From WACF01 sp040880205 (GTDB lineage: Bacteria > Pseudomonadota > Gammaproteobacteria > Pseudomonadales > Cellvibrionaceae), in NCBI GenBank assembly GCA_040880205.1, contig JBBDIU010000009.1, positions 1 to 8,442 of the forward strand: 8,442 nt of DNA, written 5' to 3'. A program made the position numbers and the translations under genes. Under the pieces are notes generated by a model. The model was not told where the DNA came from and searched no databases. It saw only the letters and a program-made list of their open reading frames with translations. This document shows positions 1 to 6,734 of this stretch, piece after piece (the first letter of the stretch is position 1; each line of letters begins with the position of its first letter).

Positions 1-1331
1 ATGGCCTGGCGCAGGCCGCCCATCATCTGGTGGACGATTACGGTTAGCGAGCCCTTGTAGGGCACTCGGCCTTCAATGCCTTCCGGGACCAGCTTTTCGG
101 TACCGGATTTTACGTCCTGGAAATAACGATCCGAGGAACCCTGGGTTCTCGCCATGGCGCCGAGCGATCCCATGCCACGGTAGGACTTGTAAGTGCGGCC
201 CTGATACAGCTCCACCTCGCCGGGCGCCTCCTCAGTACCGGCAAACATGGAACCCATCATCACCGCATGAGCGCCAGCGGCGATGGCCTTGGCGATATCG
301 CCGGAATAGCGAATACCCCCATCGGCGATTACCGGGATGTCGGTATCGGCCAGTGCGGTGACGACGTCGGCCACGGCTGTGATCTGGGGTACACCCACGC
401 CACTGACAATGCGCGTTGTACAAATGGAACCGGGGCCAATACCCACTTTTACCCCGTCGGCACCAGCCTCCGCCAGGGCCACGGCGGCCTCCGCGGTGGC
501 AATGTTGCCGCCGATAACCTGCATGTCCGGGAAATCCCGCTTGATTTTTTTCACCCGCTCCAGAACATTTTTGGAATGGCCGTGGGCGGTGTCCACCACG
601 ATGACGTCCACTCCAGCCTTTACCAGTGCTGCCACACGGTCGTCGGTATCCGGGCCTACGCCGACGCAGGCGCCGACTCGCAAACGACCCTCCGGATCCT
701 TACAGGCGTTGGGGAAGGTCTCGGCCTTGTTGATGTCCTTGACGGTAATTAGACCGCGCAACTCGAACTTCTCGTTTACCACCAGGACTTTTTCAATTCG
801 GTGTTTGTGCAGCAGGCCCCGAACCTCGTCCGAGCTGGCCTTTTCATGGGCGGTTACCAATTTTTCCCGGGGGGTCATGATACTGGCAACTTTTGCGTCC
901 AGGTTGGTTTCAAAGCGCACGTCCCGGCCAGTGACTATGCCCACCAGATCGCCATTTTCCAGCACCGGCACACCGGAGATATTGTGCAGTTTGGTCAGTG
1001 CCACCAAGTCACGAATGGTGGCGTTGGCCTCAATGGTAATGGGATCCTTGACCACCCCGGCTTCGAATTTTTTTACCGCGCGCACTTCCATGGCCTGCTG
1101 TTCCACGGACATGCTTTTGTGAATAATCCCAATGCCGCCTTCCTGGGCCAAGGCAATGGCGAGGCGCGATTCGGTAACCGTATCCATGGAGGCGGACACC
1201 AGGGGAATGTTGAGTTGGATGGTGCGGGTCAGTTTGGTCTTCAGGGATACATCCCTGCCGATGACTTCAGAGTAGCCAGGAACCAATAGGACATCATCAA
1301 AGGTAAGGGCTTCCTGAGCGATGCGTAGCAT
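1..1331 (-). CDS. guaB: IMP dehydrogenase, C-terminal end beyond the window
   Basis: Cytosolic enzyme that oxidises IMP to XMP with NAD+, the committed step of GMP synthesis. 443 codons are visible; the E. coli protein has 488, so roughly 45 residues lie beyond the left edge. The N-terminal half of the TIM barrel is followed by a CBS pair (Bateman domain) at about residues 93-205, then the rest of the barrel. The catalytic loop GPGSICTTR places the nucleophilic cysteine at C304. The phosphate-binding DGGIR is at 338-341, and the mobile flap contains YRGMGS (384-389) and the R402/Y403 pair. The start is fixed by an AAGGAGG ribosome site 8 bases upstream and by the typical MLR-AQEALTFDDVLL opening. 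It follows the CoA-transferase gene on the same strand but has its own promoter, so it need not be co-transcribed. guaA often lies downstream in relatives, but that region is outside the window. Nothing essential is missing in the visible part. Confidence 0.98.
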   Translation of the reverse strand, partial: MLRIAQEALTFDDVLLVPGYSEVIGRDVSLKTKLTRTIQLNIPLVSASMDTVTESRLAIALAQEGGIGIIHKSMSVEQQAMEVRAVKKFEAGVVKDPITIEANATIRDLVALTKLHNISGVPVLENGDLVGIVTGRDVRFETNLDAKVASIMTPREKLVTAHEKASSDEVRGLLHKHRIEKVLVVNEKFELRGLITVKDINKAETFPNACKDPEGRLRVGACVGVGPDTDDRVAALVKAGVDVIVVDTAHGHSKNVLERVKKIKRDFPDMQVIGGNIATAEAAVALAEAGADGVKVGIGPGSICTTRIVSGVGVPQITAVADVVTALADTDIPVIADGGIRYSGDIAKAIAAGAHAVMMGSMFAGTEEAPGEVELYQGRTYKSYRGMGSLGAMARTQGSSDRYFQDVKSGTEKLVPEGIEGRVPYKGSLTVIVHQMMGGLRQA

Positions 1332-1334
1332 AGA

Positions 1335-1354
1335 GTTAACCTCCTTGGGTTAAC
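1335..1354 (-). promoter_or_regulatory. guaB ribosome binding site framed by two GTTAAC repeats
   Basis: The AAGGAGG ribosome site (1340-1346 on the minus strand) lies between two copies of GTTAAC at 1335-1340 and 1349-1354. GTTAAC is self-complementary, so the copies could pair as a 6-bp AU-rich stem holding the ribosome site in its loop. The repeats and ribosome site are seen directly; any control of translation is inference, and a stem this weak may have no effect. Confidence 0.5.
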
Positions 1355-1359
1355 GCGAC

Positions 1360-1368
1360 ATTGTACCA
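1360..1368 (-). promoter_or_regulatory. extended -10 promoter candidate for guaB
   Basis: On the minus strand the sequence TGG-TACAAT matches an extended -10 element (TGn followed by five of six bases of TATAAT). It lies about 30 bases upstream of the guaB start codon, giving a predicted leader of about 20 bases. No good -35 hexamer is seen 16-18 bases upstream, as is common for extended -10 promoters. This supports separate transcription of guaB from the upstream gene. Confidence 0.5.
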
Positions 1369-1384
1369 GACGACGGGGCGGAGA

Positions 1385-1426
1385 TGGGAAGTGGGAAGTC
1401 GGGGACGCCGTCTGCCGTCTGCCAGT
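1385..1426. repeat. six consecutive 7-base units in the gap between the CoA-transferase and guaB
   Basis: Read on the plus strand the gap breaks exactly into heptamers: TGGGAAG, TGGGAAG, TCGGGGA, CGCCGTC, TGCCGTC, TGCCAGT. Two different unit families (TGGGAAG and TGCCGTC) adjoin in the same 7-base phase. The array stops just before the CoA-transferase stop codon at 1429. It resembles the short tandemly repeated heptamers described in cyanobacterial intergenic DNA. The TGGGAAG family recurs at 2799-2819. Confidence 0.6.
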
Positions 1427-1428
1427 TA

Positions 1429-2769
1429 TTATTTTCCGTTTATGACGCCCTGGTCTCGGAGGTCGGCGATTTGTTCGGGGCTGTAACCCAGCTCGGCCAA
1501 CAGCTTGGCAGTGTGCTGGCCCAGAGTGGGGGCGCCGATGCCGGGCTCGATGGGGGTCGCGGAGAAACGGATGGGGTTGCCGGTGGTTTTATAGTGACCG
1601 AGGTCGGCGTTGTCCAGGCTCCAGATCATGCCTAGCGCCTGAGCTTGAGGATCATCGTAGAGATCGGCGCGGTAGTTGACTTGGCCACAGGGCACCCCCG
1701 CCTGTTCGAGCTTTTCCTGCCAGTGGGCGTTGCTCTCTGTCTTGAGGCGCGCCTCAATTTTTTTCATCATGGCTTTTTGCGCATAGTAGGCCTGATCGGA
1801 AATCTTGCCCATATCCACTGCCGCATGTTCATCGGCAATATCCAGCACAGCGCACAGCTTGTTGCGCTGACTGACATTCAAGGCGGCAATGCTCAGGTAG
1901 CCGTTGCCGGTTTCGTAGACGCGATAATAGGGATAGACGTGACGATCGGTGGGACGGTGCTTGCAGTCGGGCACTTCAATGGGCCGCGCGGTATCGGGCT
2001 GGTCCTCGCGCAACCGCAACTCGGCAAACTCATCAATAATTTGCGTATGGCTTTTCCCTTCCCGGTGGGCATTATTCAGAATGCGTTTTTCCTCTGCGTG
2101 GATGTTTTGATCCAGGTCATCGACTTGCACCATGCCCATGGACTGCAAGGCCAGACCGGTACTGAACAGCGAGGTTTCAATCTTTTGTCCCTTTCCCGTT
2201 TGGCTGCGATGGTAGAGCGCCGCCACGATGCCAAGGGCATTGAACATGCCGGTGCTCATATCGATATAGGGCAAACCGCCCGGGCCACGCGGCTCGCCAT
2301 CCTCGTCCGCGTAATTGGACATAATACCCGATGCAGCGTGGGCGATAATGTCGAAACCCTTGCGCGATCTATAGGGACCCGATTCGCCAAACGCGGTACT
2401 GGACACAAAAATGATTGTCGGATTAATTGTCGCCAGGGTATCGTAATCAATGCCGAGTTTTTCCGCCGCGCCCGGCACATAATTTTGGATAACAACGTCC
2501 GCCTGCCCCACCAGCTTGTGCATCAGCGTTCGCCCGCTCTCGGTCTTCAAGTTAACGCTCAGACTTTCCTTGCCACGATTATAGGCAAGCGACATCCGGG
2601 TATTGCCCCGATAGCGATTAGCACCTCCGATCCGCCTTTCCTCCGCCCCATCGGGCGGTTCAATCTTAATAACCCGCGCCCCGAAATCCGCCAACAAAAA
2701 CCCGCAAAACGGCCCGGCAATATACTCAGAAAAATCCAGAACCCTGATACCGTCCAGCAATGCATTCAT
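1429..2769 (-). CDS. family III (CaiB/BaiF) acyl-CoA transferase
   Basis: Member of the class III CoA-transferases (CaiB/BaiF/formyl-CoA transferase group), which move CoA between carboxylic acids through an enzyme-bound aspartyl-CoA intermediate in the cytosol. The 446 residues begin with the family pattern GIRVLDFSEYIAGP (residues 7-20), then ADFGARVIKIEPP (27-39), LAYNRGKESL (61-70) and VVIQNYVPG (92-100). The likely catalytic aspartate is D170 in PYIDMSTGM, matching D169 of CaiB. It is about 40 residues longer than CaiB. Much of the excess is a charged stretch at about 218-270, before the HVYPYYRVYETGNGYLSIA segment that normally follows sooner. The start ATG has a modest GAGAG ribosome site upstream. 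The acid substrate cannot be told from sequence: no carnitine, oxalate or bile-acid genes are nearby, and the neighbours (ABC exporter, guaB) give no pathway clue. Confidence 0.93.
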   Translation of the reverse strand: MNALLDGIRVLDFSEYIAGPFCGFLLADFGARVIKIEPPDGAEERRIGGANRYRGNTRMSLAYNRGKESLSVNLKTESGRTLMHKLVGQADVVIQNYVPGAAEKLGIDYDTLATINPTIIFVSSTAFGESGPYRSRKGFDIIAHAASGIMSNYADEDGEPRGPGGLPYIDMSTGMFNALGIVAALYHRSQTGKGQKIETSLFSTGLALQSMGMVQVDDLDQNIHAEEKRILNNAHREGKSHTQIIDEFAELRLREDQPDTARPIEVPDCKHRPTDRHVYPYYRVYETGNGYLSIAALNVSQRNKLCAVLDIADEHAAVDMGKISDQAYYAQKAMMKKIEARLKTESNAHWQEKLEQAGVPCGQVNYRADLYDDPQAQALGMIWSLDNADLGHYKTTGNPIRFSATPIEPGIGAPTLGQHTAKLLAELGYSPEQIADLRDQGVINGK

Positions 2770-2798
2770 TTTTTAAACTCTCGCGCCTTAGCGGACGG

Positions 2799-2819
2799 TG
2801 GGGAGTGGGAACTGGGAGT
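2799..2819. repeat. three 7-base units of the TGGGAAG family
   Basis: On the plus strand three adjoining heptamers TGGGGAG, TGGGAAC and TGGGAGT lie just upstream of the CoA-transferase gene. They are variants of the unit seen twice at 1385-1398, on the other side of the same gene, in the same orientation. Confidence 0.55.
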
Positions 2820-2843
2820 GGAAAAGCCTACCGCCCTTTTCGT

Positions 2844-2899
2844 TTCACTATTCACCATTCACCATTCACCATTCACAGTTCATTGTTAACTGTTATCTC
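2844..2899. repeat. heptameric tandem repeat, TTCACCA family, abutting the permease stop codon
   Basis: On the plus strand TTCACTA is followed by three exact TTCACCA copies, then by decaying units TTCACAG, TTCATTG, TTAACTG and TTATCTC. The eight units run without a phase break up to base 2899, and the ABC permease stop codon begins at 2900. The last units also form a 6-bp inverted repeat (ACAGTT 2875-2880 with AACTGT 2888-2893, loop of 7). There is no T-tract, so it is not an obvious terminator. The gradient from perfect to degenerate copies suggests a repeat decaying at one end. Confidence 0.75.
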
Positions 2900-4063
2900 T
2901 CACCCATAAACAATCTTTTCCCGCTTGAGCTGCTTGACCAGAAATGCCGCTACAATCAAGGCCGCAGCCATGGAAACACCCACCGCTGCCCCCCACTCCT
3001 GCACGCTGCCCGGTTCGCCAACGAAAATACCTTCCATCAACATCAGCGGACCCAGAATAGGCACCCATATCTGCCAGCCACCCGTGACATCGGCAAATAG
3101 CACGTAGTACGCCAACAACATTGGGACCATTACCAGTAGGCTGATATAACTTTGCGCCTCCTTGAAGGATTTGGCGAATATGGACACCAGCAACTGAATC
3201 GCGGTTGCCAGACAAATTAACGGGATCGAAATTAATGTGGTCTGTACCAAATGCAGCACCGTTACCTCATACTGTAGACCCAGCCGCTCCAGCGGCAGAG
3301 TTGGTACCAGAAAAAAGATGGCAATACTGGTTATCAACAATATGACGGCCGTGCATAAAATTGCCGCCAGCCACTTGCCGAGCAATATCAACTCACGCGA
3401 CACGGGATTGAGCAACAACGGTTCCAATGAATGCTTTTCCCGCTCGCCCGCCATCATGTCCACGGACAAGCCAATACTGGCGGTAAAAATTGTCATCACC
3501 AACATGATTGGAATCAGCGCAAACATTCTCGACGCCAATTTTTGGTCGTTAGCCACGTCCACGTCCACCACTGTCACCGGATTGGCGACCCGCGGTGATA
3601 CACCTCGGGCAATCAGGCGCAAGCTGCCGATGCGTCCGCTCCACTGTCGAATGAGGTACTTCACGCGATTGACTTTACCCTGGATACTGTTGCGCGACCG
3701 GTCGAAGATCAATTCCAGGGTTGCGTCATCGAAATTGGCAAACTTTCCGGGGAAGTCTCCTGCAATCACCAGTACAAACTCTTCCTCCAAATTATTCACG
3801 AGTGCAACCGGATCGCCCTCAACCTCGACCACGGTGACGCCTTCCTCGCGCAGCCAACTCACCAAGGGCGCCGCGTACTCGGCACCTTGCACCGACAATT
3901 TGAAGGCTTGGCTTTTTTCCTGCACGCTCAGAATAAACAGCACCATGCCATACATCAATGCCAAAAAGAATAGCGGCATAAAGAACCAGGTAACCAGGGC
4001 GCGCTTATCGCGCAGGCCGTCCTTTAATTCTTTTCGGACAATACTGCCTAGCACCCGAATCAT
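2900..4063 (-). CDS. ABC-2 type transporter permease, NatB-like
   Basis: Inner-membrane subunit of an ABC exporter of the ABC-2/NatB group, working with the ATPase encoded just upstream. Its 387 residues show one membrane segment near the N-terminus (about 22-46) and a large extracytoplasmic domain (about 47-178). A cluster of five or so hydrophobic segments fills about 180-378. Family marks include GEREKHSLEPLL (206-217), a cytoplasmic coupling segment, and FAKSFKEAQSY (296-306). The start overlaps the ATPase stop by four bases (ATGA) and has an AAGGA ribosome site inside the end of the ATPase gene, so the two are translationally coupled. NatAB exports sodium in Bacillus subtilis, but related pairs move other substrates, so the cargo is unknown. 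The coupling to a secreted hydrolase points to an envelope or detoxification role rather than simple ion efflux. Confidence 0.93.
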   Translation of the reverse strand: MIRVLGSIVRKELKDGLRDKRALVTWFFMPLFFLALMYGMVLFILSVQEKSQAFKLSVQGAEYAAPLVSWLREEGVTVVEVEGDPVALVNNLEEEFVLVIAGDFPGKFANFDDATLELIFDRSRNSIQGKVNRVKYLIRQWSGRIGSLRLIARGVSPRVANPVTVVDVDVANDQKLASRMFALIPIMLVMTIFTASIGLSVDMMAGEREKHSLEPLLLNPVSRELILLGKWLAAILCTAVILLITSIAIFFLVPTLPLERLGLQYEVTVLHLVQTTLISIPLICLATAIQLLVSIFAKSFKEAQSYISLLVMVPMLLAYYVLFADVTGGWQIWVPILGPLMLMEGIFVGEPGSVQEWGAAVGVSMAAALIVAAFLVKQLKREKIVYG

Positions 4064-4791
4064 GCTAAGTGTCCTTCACCATAAGCCAGATGAACAAAGG
4101 CGTCTTCGATCTCCGGCTGGCCGCTCTGCGACATGAGCTGCTCAAGGGTGCCACTCGCCGCGACCCGCCCGTTGGCGATCACAATAGCCCGATCGCAAAC
4201 ATGATTGACTTCGTGCATCAAATGGCTGGAAAAAATTACCGCCCTGCCTTCACTTTTAAGTTGCAGTAGCAACTTGCGCACCGCACGGGTCGTCAATACA
4301 TCGAGCCCGTTGGTGGGTTCGTCCAACAGGACATATTGGGGCTGATGAACAAGTGCGCGAGCCAAGGCCACCTTGGTGCGCTCACCATGAGAGAACCCTT
4401 CCGCGCGCCGGTCGATAATAGTTTGCATGCCGAGGGTTTCGCTGAGCGCCGCGATGCGCTCCGCCACGACCGAAGTGGAAAGCCCTTGCAACTCCCCGAA
4501 ATAGGCAATGTTTTCCCTGGCAGTCAGCCGTTGGTATAAGCCTCCTCCGTCAGGCATGACGCCGAGTTGCGCTTGCACCTTTTGCGGATCGACAAGCACA
4601 TCGATCCCGCCGACGTTTACGCTACCGGCGGTGGCCATGACCAAGCCCGATACAATGCGCATGGTTGTGGTTTTTCCCGCACCATTGGGTCCCAGCAGGC
4701 CGACGATTTCACCGGGCGCGATGCTAAATGACACATCCTCCACCGCCACGACGGATCCGAACCGCTTGTGCAACTGCTTTACTTCAATCAT
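4060..4791 (-). CDS. ABC transporter ATP-binding protein, NatA-like
   Basis: Nucleotide-binding subunit that powers the adjoining permease. In its 243 residues are Walker A GPNGAGKT (34-41), signature FSHGE (133-137) in place of the usual LSGGQ, Walker B VLLDEP (154-159), D-loop GLD (162-164) and H-loop histidine H190. The Q-loop position reads GVMPDGGGLYQRLT, with no glutamine where most ABC ATPases have one. NatA-type ATPases often depart from the consensus at both sites, so this places the protein in that subfamily and does not suggest it is dead. The start codon overlaps the hydrolase stop by eight bases with only a weak ribosome site (GAGACGG), so it probably depends on coupling to the hydrolase. 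The four-base overlap downstream ties it to the permease. Confidence 0.95.
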   Translation of the reverse strand: MIEVKQLHKRFGSVVAVEDVSFSIAPGEIVGLLGPNGAGKTTTMRIVSGLVMATAGSVNVGGIDVLVDPQKVQAQLGVMPDGGGLYQRLTARENIAYFGELQGLSTSVVAERIAALSETLGMQTIIDRRAEGFSHGERTKVALARALVHQPQYVLLDEPTNGLDVLTTRAVRKLLLQLKSEGRAVIFSSHLMHEVNHVCDRAIVIANGRVAASGTLEQLMSQSGQPEIEDAFVHLAYGEGHLA

Positions 4792-6364
4792 GGTTGTCGC
4801 CGTCTCGCTTGCTCATCGCCGGCCCCGCCCTGGAAACGAAAGGGGGAAAGGGTTCAATGGCTTGCACGCATTCGGTGTCGAGATTGGCCGCGCTCGGAGC
4901 GTCAATGAACTCGATAATGAGGTCGTTCAGGCAGCCGGTATTACTACTGACGTGATGAGCACCGGGCACCCGAATATGCCGACTGTTGGGCAAGGTCCGC
5001 CCCGCGTAATCCGCCCAGCGGGGTGGTGTCACCGGGTCCAGCTCGCCGGACAACAGCAATACCGGTGCATCGCTGTAAACCGGTTCAAAGTAGTCTTCGG
5101 GCAGCTCGCCCCGCGGCCAAAATTCGCAAGTCGCTCGCATGCCATCGAGCATATCCAGCTGCAGAATACTGGCGCGTTCAAGATTGTGCTCCGGCGCTGG
5201 CCGGGTAACATCTTCCGCGCAAAGAATGGTGATCTGCATACCGATACTGATGGACTCCGACAAATCCTCCGCCAGCGTCAACAGGAGCACAAAAGGCCGA
5301 AAATCGCCCGCCGCGGCCGACTCAATCGCCAAGGGCAAAATAGGACCCAAATCCCGCTGATATAGCGCCAGGCGAATCAGGCTGGCCAGCCATTGTCCAC
5401 TGACATTCAGCTGAATCCTCTCCTGGGTCAAGGGATGCTCGACGCTGACACGGCGGGGCCGGTCATCCAGGTCGGCGACCAGTTGCCGGGTTGTGCTTTC
5501 CAGATCGCCAAACCGTTGCTGACAGGCCGCGTCTTGTTCGCACAGGCCAAACAGGTTGCGCAGCGCGGTGTCGGCATCCACCAGGGCGTGGTGGGGCAAC
5601 TGAATGCCGATGGGGGCCAGGCTGTCGAGCACCGCGCTACGCACCGTATCCGGGTGGCGACGCATATAGACCAGCGCGGCTCGCGTACCATAGGAACCGC
5701 CCCACAGGTTAATATGGTCGTAATCCAGTGCCTCTCGCACACGATTTATGTCGTCCATCGCATAGGGCGTGGTGTAAAAGCGCAGATCCGCGTCATAGCC
5801 AGCCAAGCAGCCCCTGAGCAGGCTGTCCTGCATGGCCTGGCTCTCCTGAGCGGACAGGCTGTAATCCATGGGCTCCTTGGGCGCACAATCGAGCGGGTTG
5901 GATTCCCCAGTGCCGCGTTGGTCGACGAATACCAGATCGCGCTGGCGATTTGCATCGCGGAACAAGGGAGGTAAACGCTCCACTAAATCGGTAGCCGCTT
6001 CGCCGGGGCCACCGGTCAGAATAAACAGGGAATCGGGCTTGGGAGAACTGGCGATGGCGGGCAGGCGAACGATGTTGAGTTCAATGTGGCGGCCCTCTGG
6101 CGCTTCAGGGTTTTCCGCCACGGACAATTTTCCGCATTCGGCGCGGCCCGAGGTAGACCCGGGGTTCAAGCGCTCGGCACTGCACGGGCGCAAAGACAAT
6201 TGCGCGGTCGGATCGGGAGGCGGTGAAACAGATTGGGTGGAATCGCAGGCCGTCGCCGTAAAAAAAAATGCCGTTAAGGCCATTAGCCCGGATCGACGCC
6301 GCCAGCGGCCGTTGGTTACGTATGTGCCCCCCAGGATCGAGTTTGCGCGATATTTTTTCGTCAT
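4784..6364 (-). CDS. alpha/beta-hydrolase, proline iminopeptidase/TAP-like (S33), probable lipoprotein
   Basis: Predicted serine hydrolase or exopeptidase of the S33/tripeptidyl-aminopeptidase-like group, acting outside the inner membrane. 526 residues. The opening has arginines (RWRRR, 20-24) and a hydrophobic stretch ending in TATAC-DS, which fits a lipobox with C40 lipidated; D41 at +2 would favour inner-membrane retention under the E. coli Lol rule. LTGGPGEAA (116-124) matches the oxyanion HGGPG-type motif, and FVDQRGTGES (146-155) is typical of the family. The nucleophile elbow GGSYG gives S224, with D443 in SGELDP and H470 or H471 in PGAHH completing the triad. The cap domain between is cysteine-containing, and the C-terminal part matches the TAP-like domain. 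It leads the operon with the ABC ATPase and permease. The start is uncertain: neither the first ATG nor M28 (28 residues in) has a clear ribosome site. The peptide substrate is unknown. Confidence 0.9.
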   Translation of the reverse strand: MTKKYRANSILGGTYVTNGRWRRRSGLMALTAFFFTATACDSTQSVSPPPDPTAQLSLRPCSAERLNPGSTSGRAECGKLSVAENPEAPEGRHIELNIVRLPAIASSPKPDSLFILTGGPGEAATDLVERLPPLFRDANRQRDLVFVDQRGTGESNPLDCAPKEPMDYSLSAQESQAMQDSLLRGCLAGYDADLRFYTTPYAMDDINRVREALDYDHINLWGGSYGTRAALVYMRRHPDTVRSAVLDSLAPIGIQLPHHALVDADTALRNLFGLCEQDAACQQRFGDLESTTRQLVADLDDRPRRVSVEHPLTQERIQLNVSGQWLASLIRLALYQRDLGPILPLAIESAAAGDFRPFVLLLTLAEDLSESISIGMQITILCAEDVTRPAPEHNLERASILQLDMLDGMRATCEFWPRGELPEDYFEPVYSDAPVLLLSGELDPVTPPRWADYAGRTLPNSRHIRVPGAHHVSSNTGCLNDLIIEFIDAPSAANLDTECVQAIEPFPPFVSRAGPAMSKRDGDNHD

Positions 6365-6438
6365 CAGTTATTTTACACGCCGCCCGATGTCATGATTGAA
6401 CTGGGAGACTATCCGAATCCTTTAACTACTTTCGCGAC

Positions 6439-6444
6439 AGTATA
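6439..6444 (-). promoter_or_regulatory. possible -10 element for the hydrolase-ABC operon
   Basis: TATACT on the minus strand matches five of six bases of the -10 consensus and would give a leader of roughly 70 bases before the hydrolase start. No convincing -35 hexamer is present 16-18 bases upstream, so this is a weak call based on position and the single hexamer. Confidence 0.3.
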
Positions 6445-6690
6445 ACGAATGTTCTCGGGAGGAGCGAGACGCAGGGATTCAAATCCAGCAAGCCCCTATC
6501 CACGGAGCCACCGATAGAGCCCACCAAGTCAGATCGCGGACTTTTCCATCGGGCAATTAAATCGCAGGATCTCGAAAAAGTTTGCTTTAGTGGGGGTATT
6601 GGTAAACCGAGGCTATTTGGTTGCGCCACGAGGTTAGCGGTGGAACGGAGCATGACGCACTGAGCGGTTATGCGAAGGTGGGGCAACAGA

Positions 6691-6710
6691 GGCGGCGACC
6701 CGAGGCCGCC
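6691..6710 (-). terminator. GC-rich hairpin after the EF-hand gene, weak terminator candidate
   Basis: GGCGGC (6691-6696) and GCCGCC (6705-6710) can form a 6-bp all-GC stem with an 8-base loop, starting 24 bases past the EF-hand stop codon. No T-run follows on the minus strand, so it is not a standard intrinsic terminator. It could instead stabilise the transcript end or act as a pause. Confidence 0.3.
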
Positions 6711-6734
6711 GCCCTGCATGGGTCGAGCGCGGTA

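Larger units (their letters stand above)
6365..6734. other. 370-base gap without a convincing gene
   Basis: Lies between the hydrolase start and the EF-hand stop. I see a weak promoter for the hydrolase operon (6439-6444), a GC-rich hairpin near the EF-hand end (6691-6710) and a short inverted repeat CTATC/GATAG (6496-6517). A reading frame of 97 codons crosses it on the minus strand but has no recognisable domain, no ribosome site and low-complexity composition. No RNA gene is identifiable with confidence. Confidence 0.5.

Noticed and set aside
1645..2889. Rightward 414-codon reading frame opposite the CoA-transferase
   Set aside because: It is antisense to a gene with clear family motifs and itself has none, so it is a by-product of codon composition. 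The same applies to long frames opposite guaB, the permease and the hydrolase.
2844..2899. CRISPR array
   Set aside because: The repeat units are only 7 bases with no spacers, so this is a simple tandem repeat.
6474..6512. tRNA-like T-arm sequence GGATTCAAATCC
   Set aside because: The closing T-stem pair is wrong, and no acceptor stem or anticodon arm can be drawn around it. I do not call a tRNA or an attachment site.
6426..6719. Leftward 97-codon reading frame upstream of the hydrolase
   Set aside because: No ribosome site, no domain, odd composition, and it overlaps the GC hairpin and the likely operon promoter.
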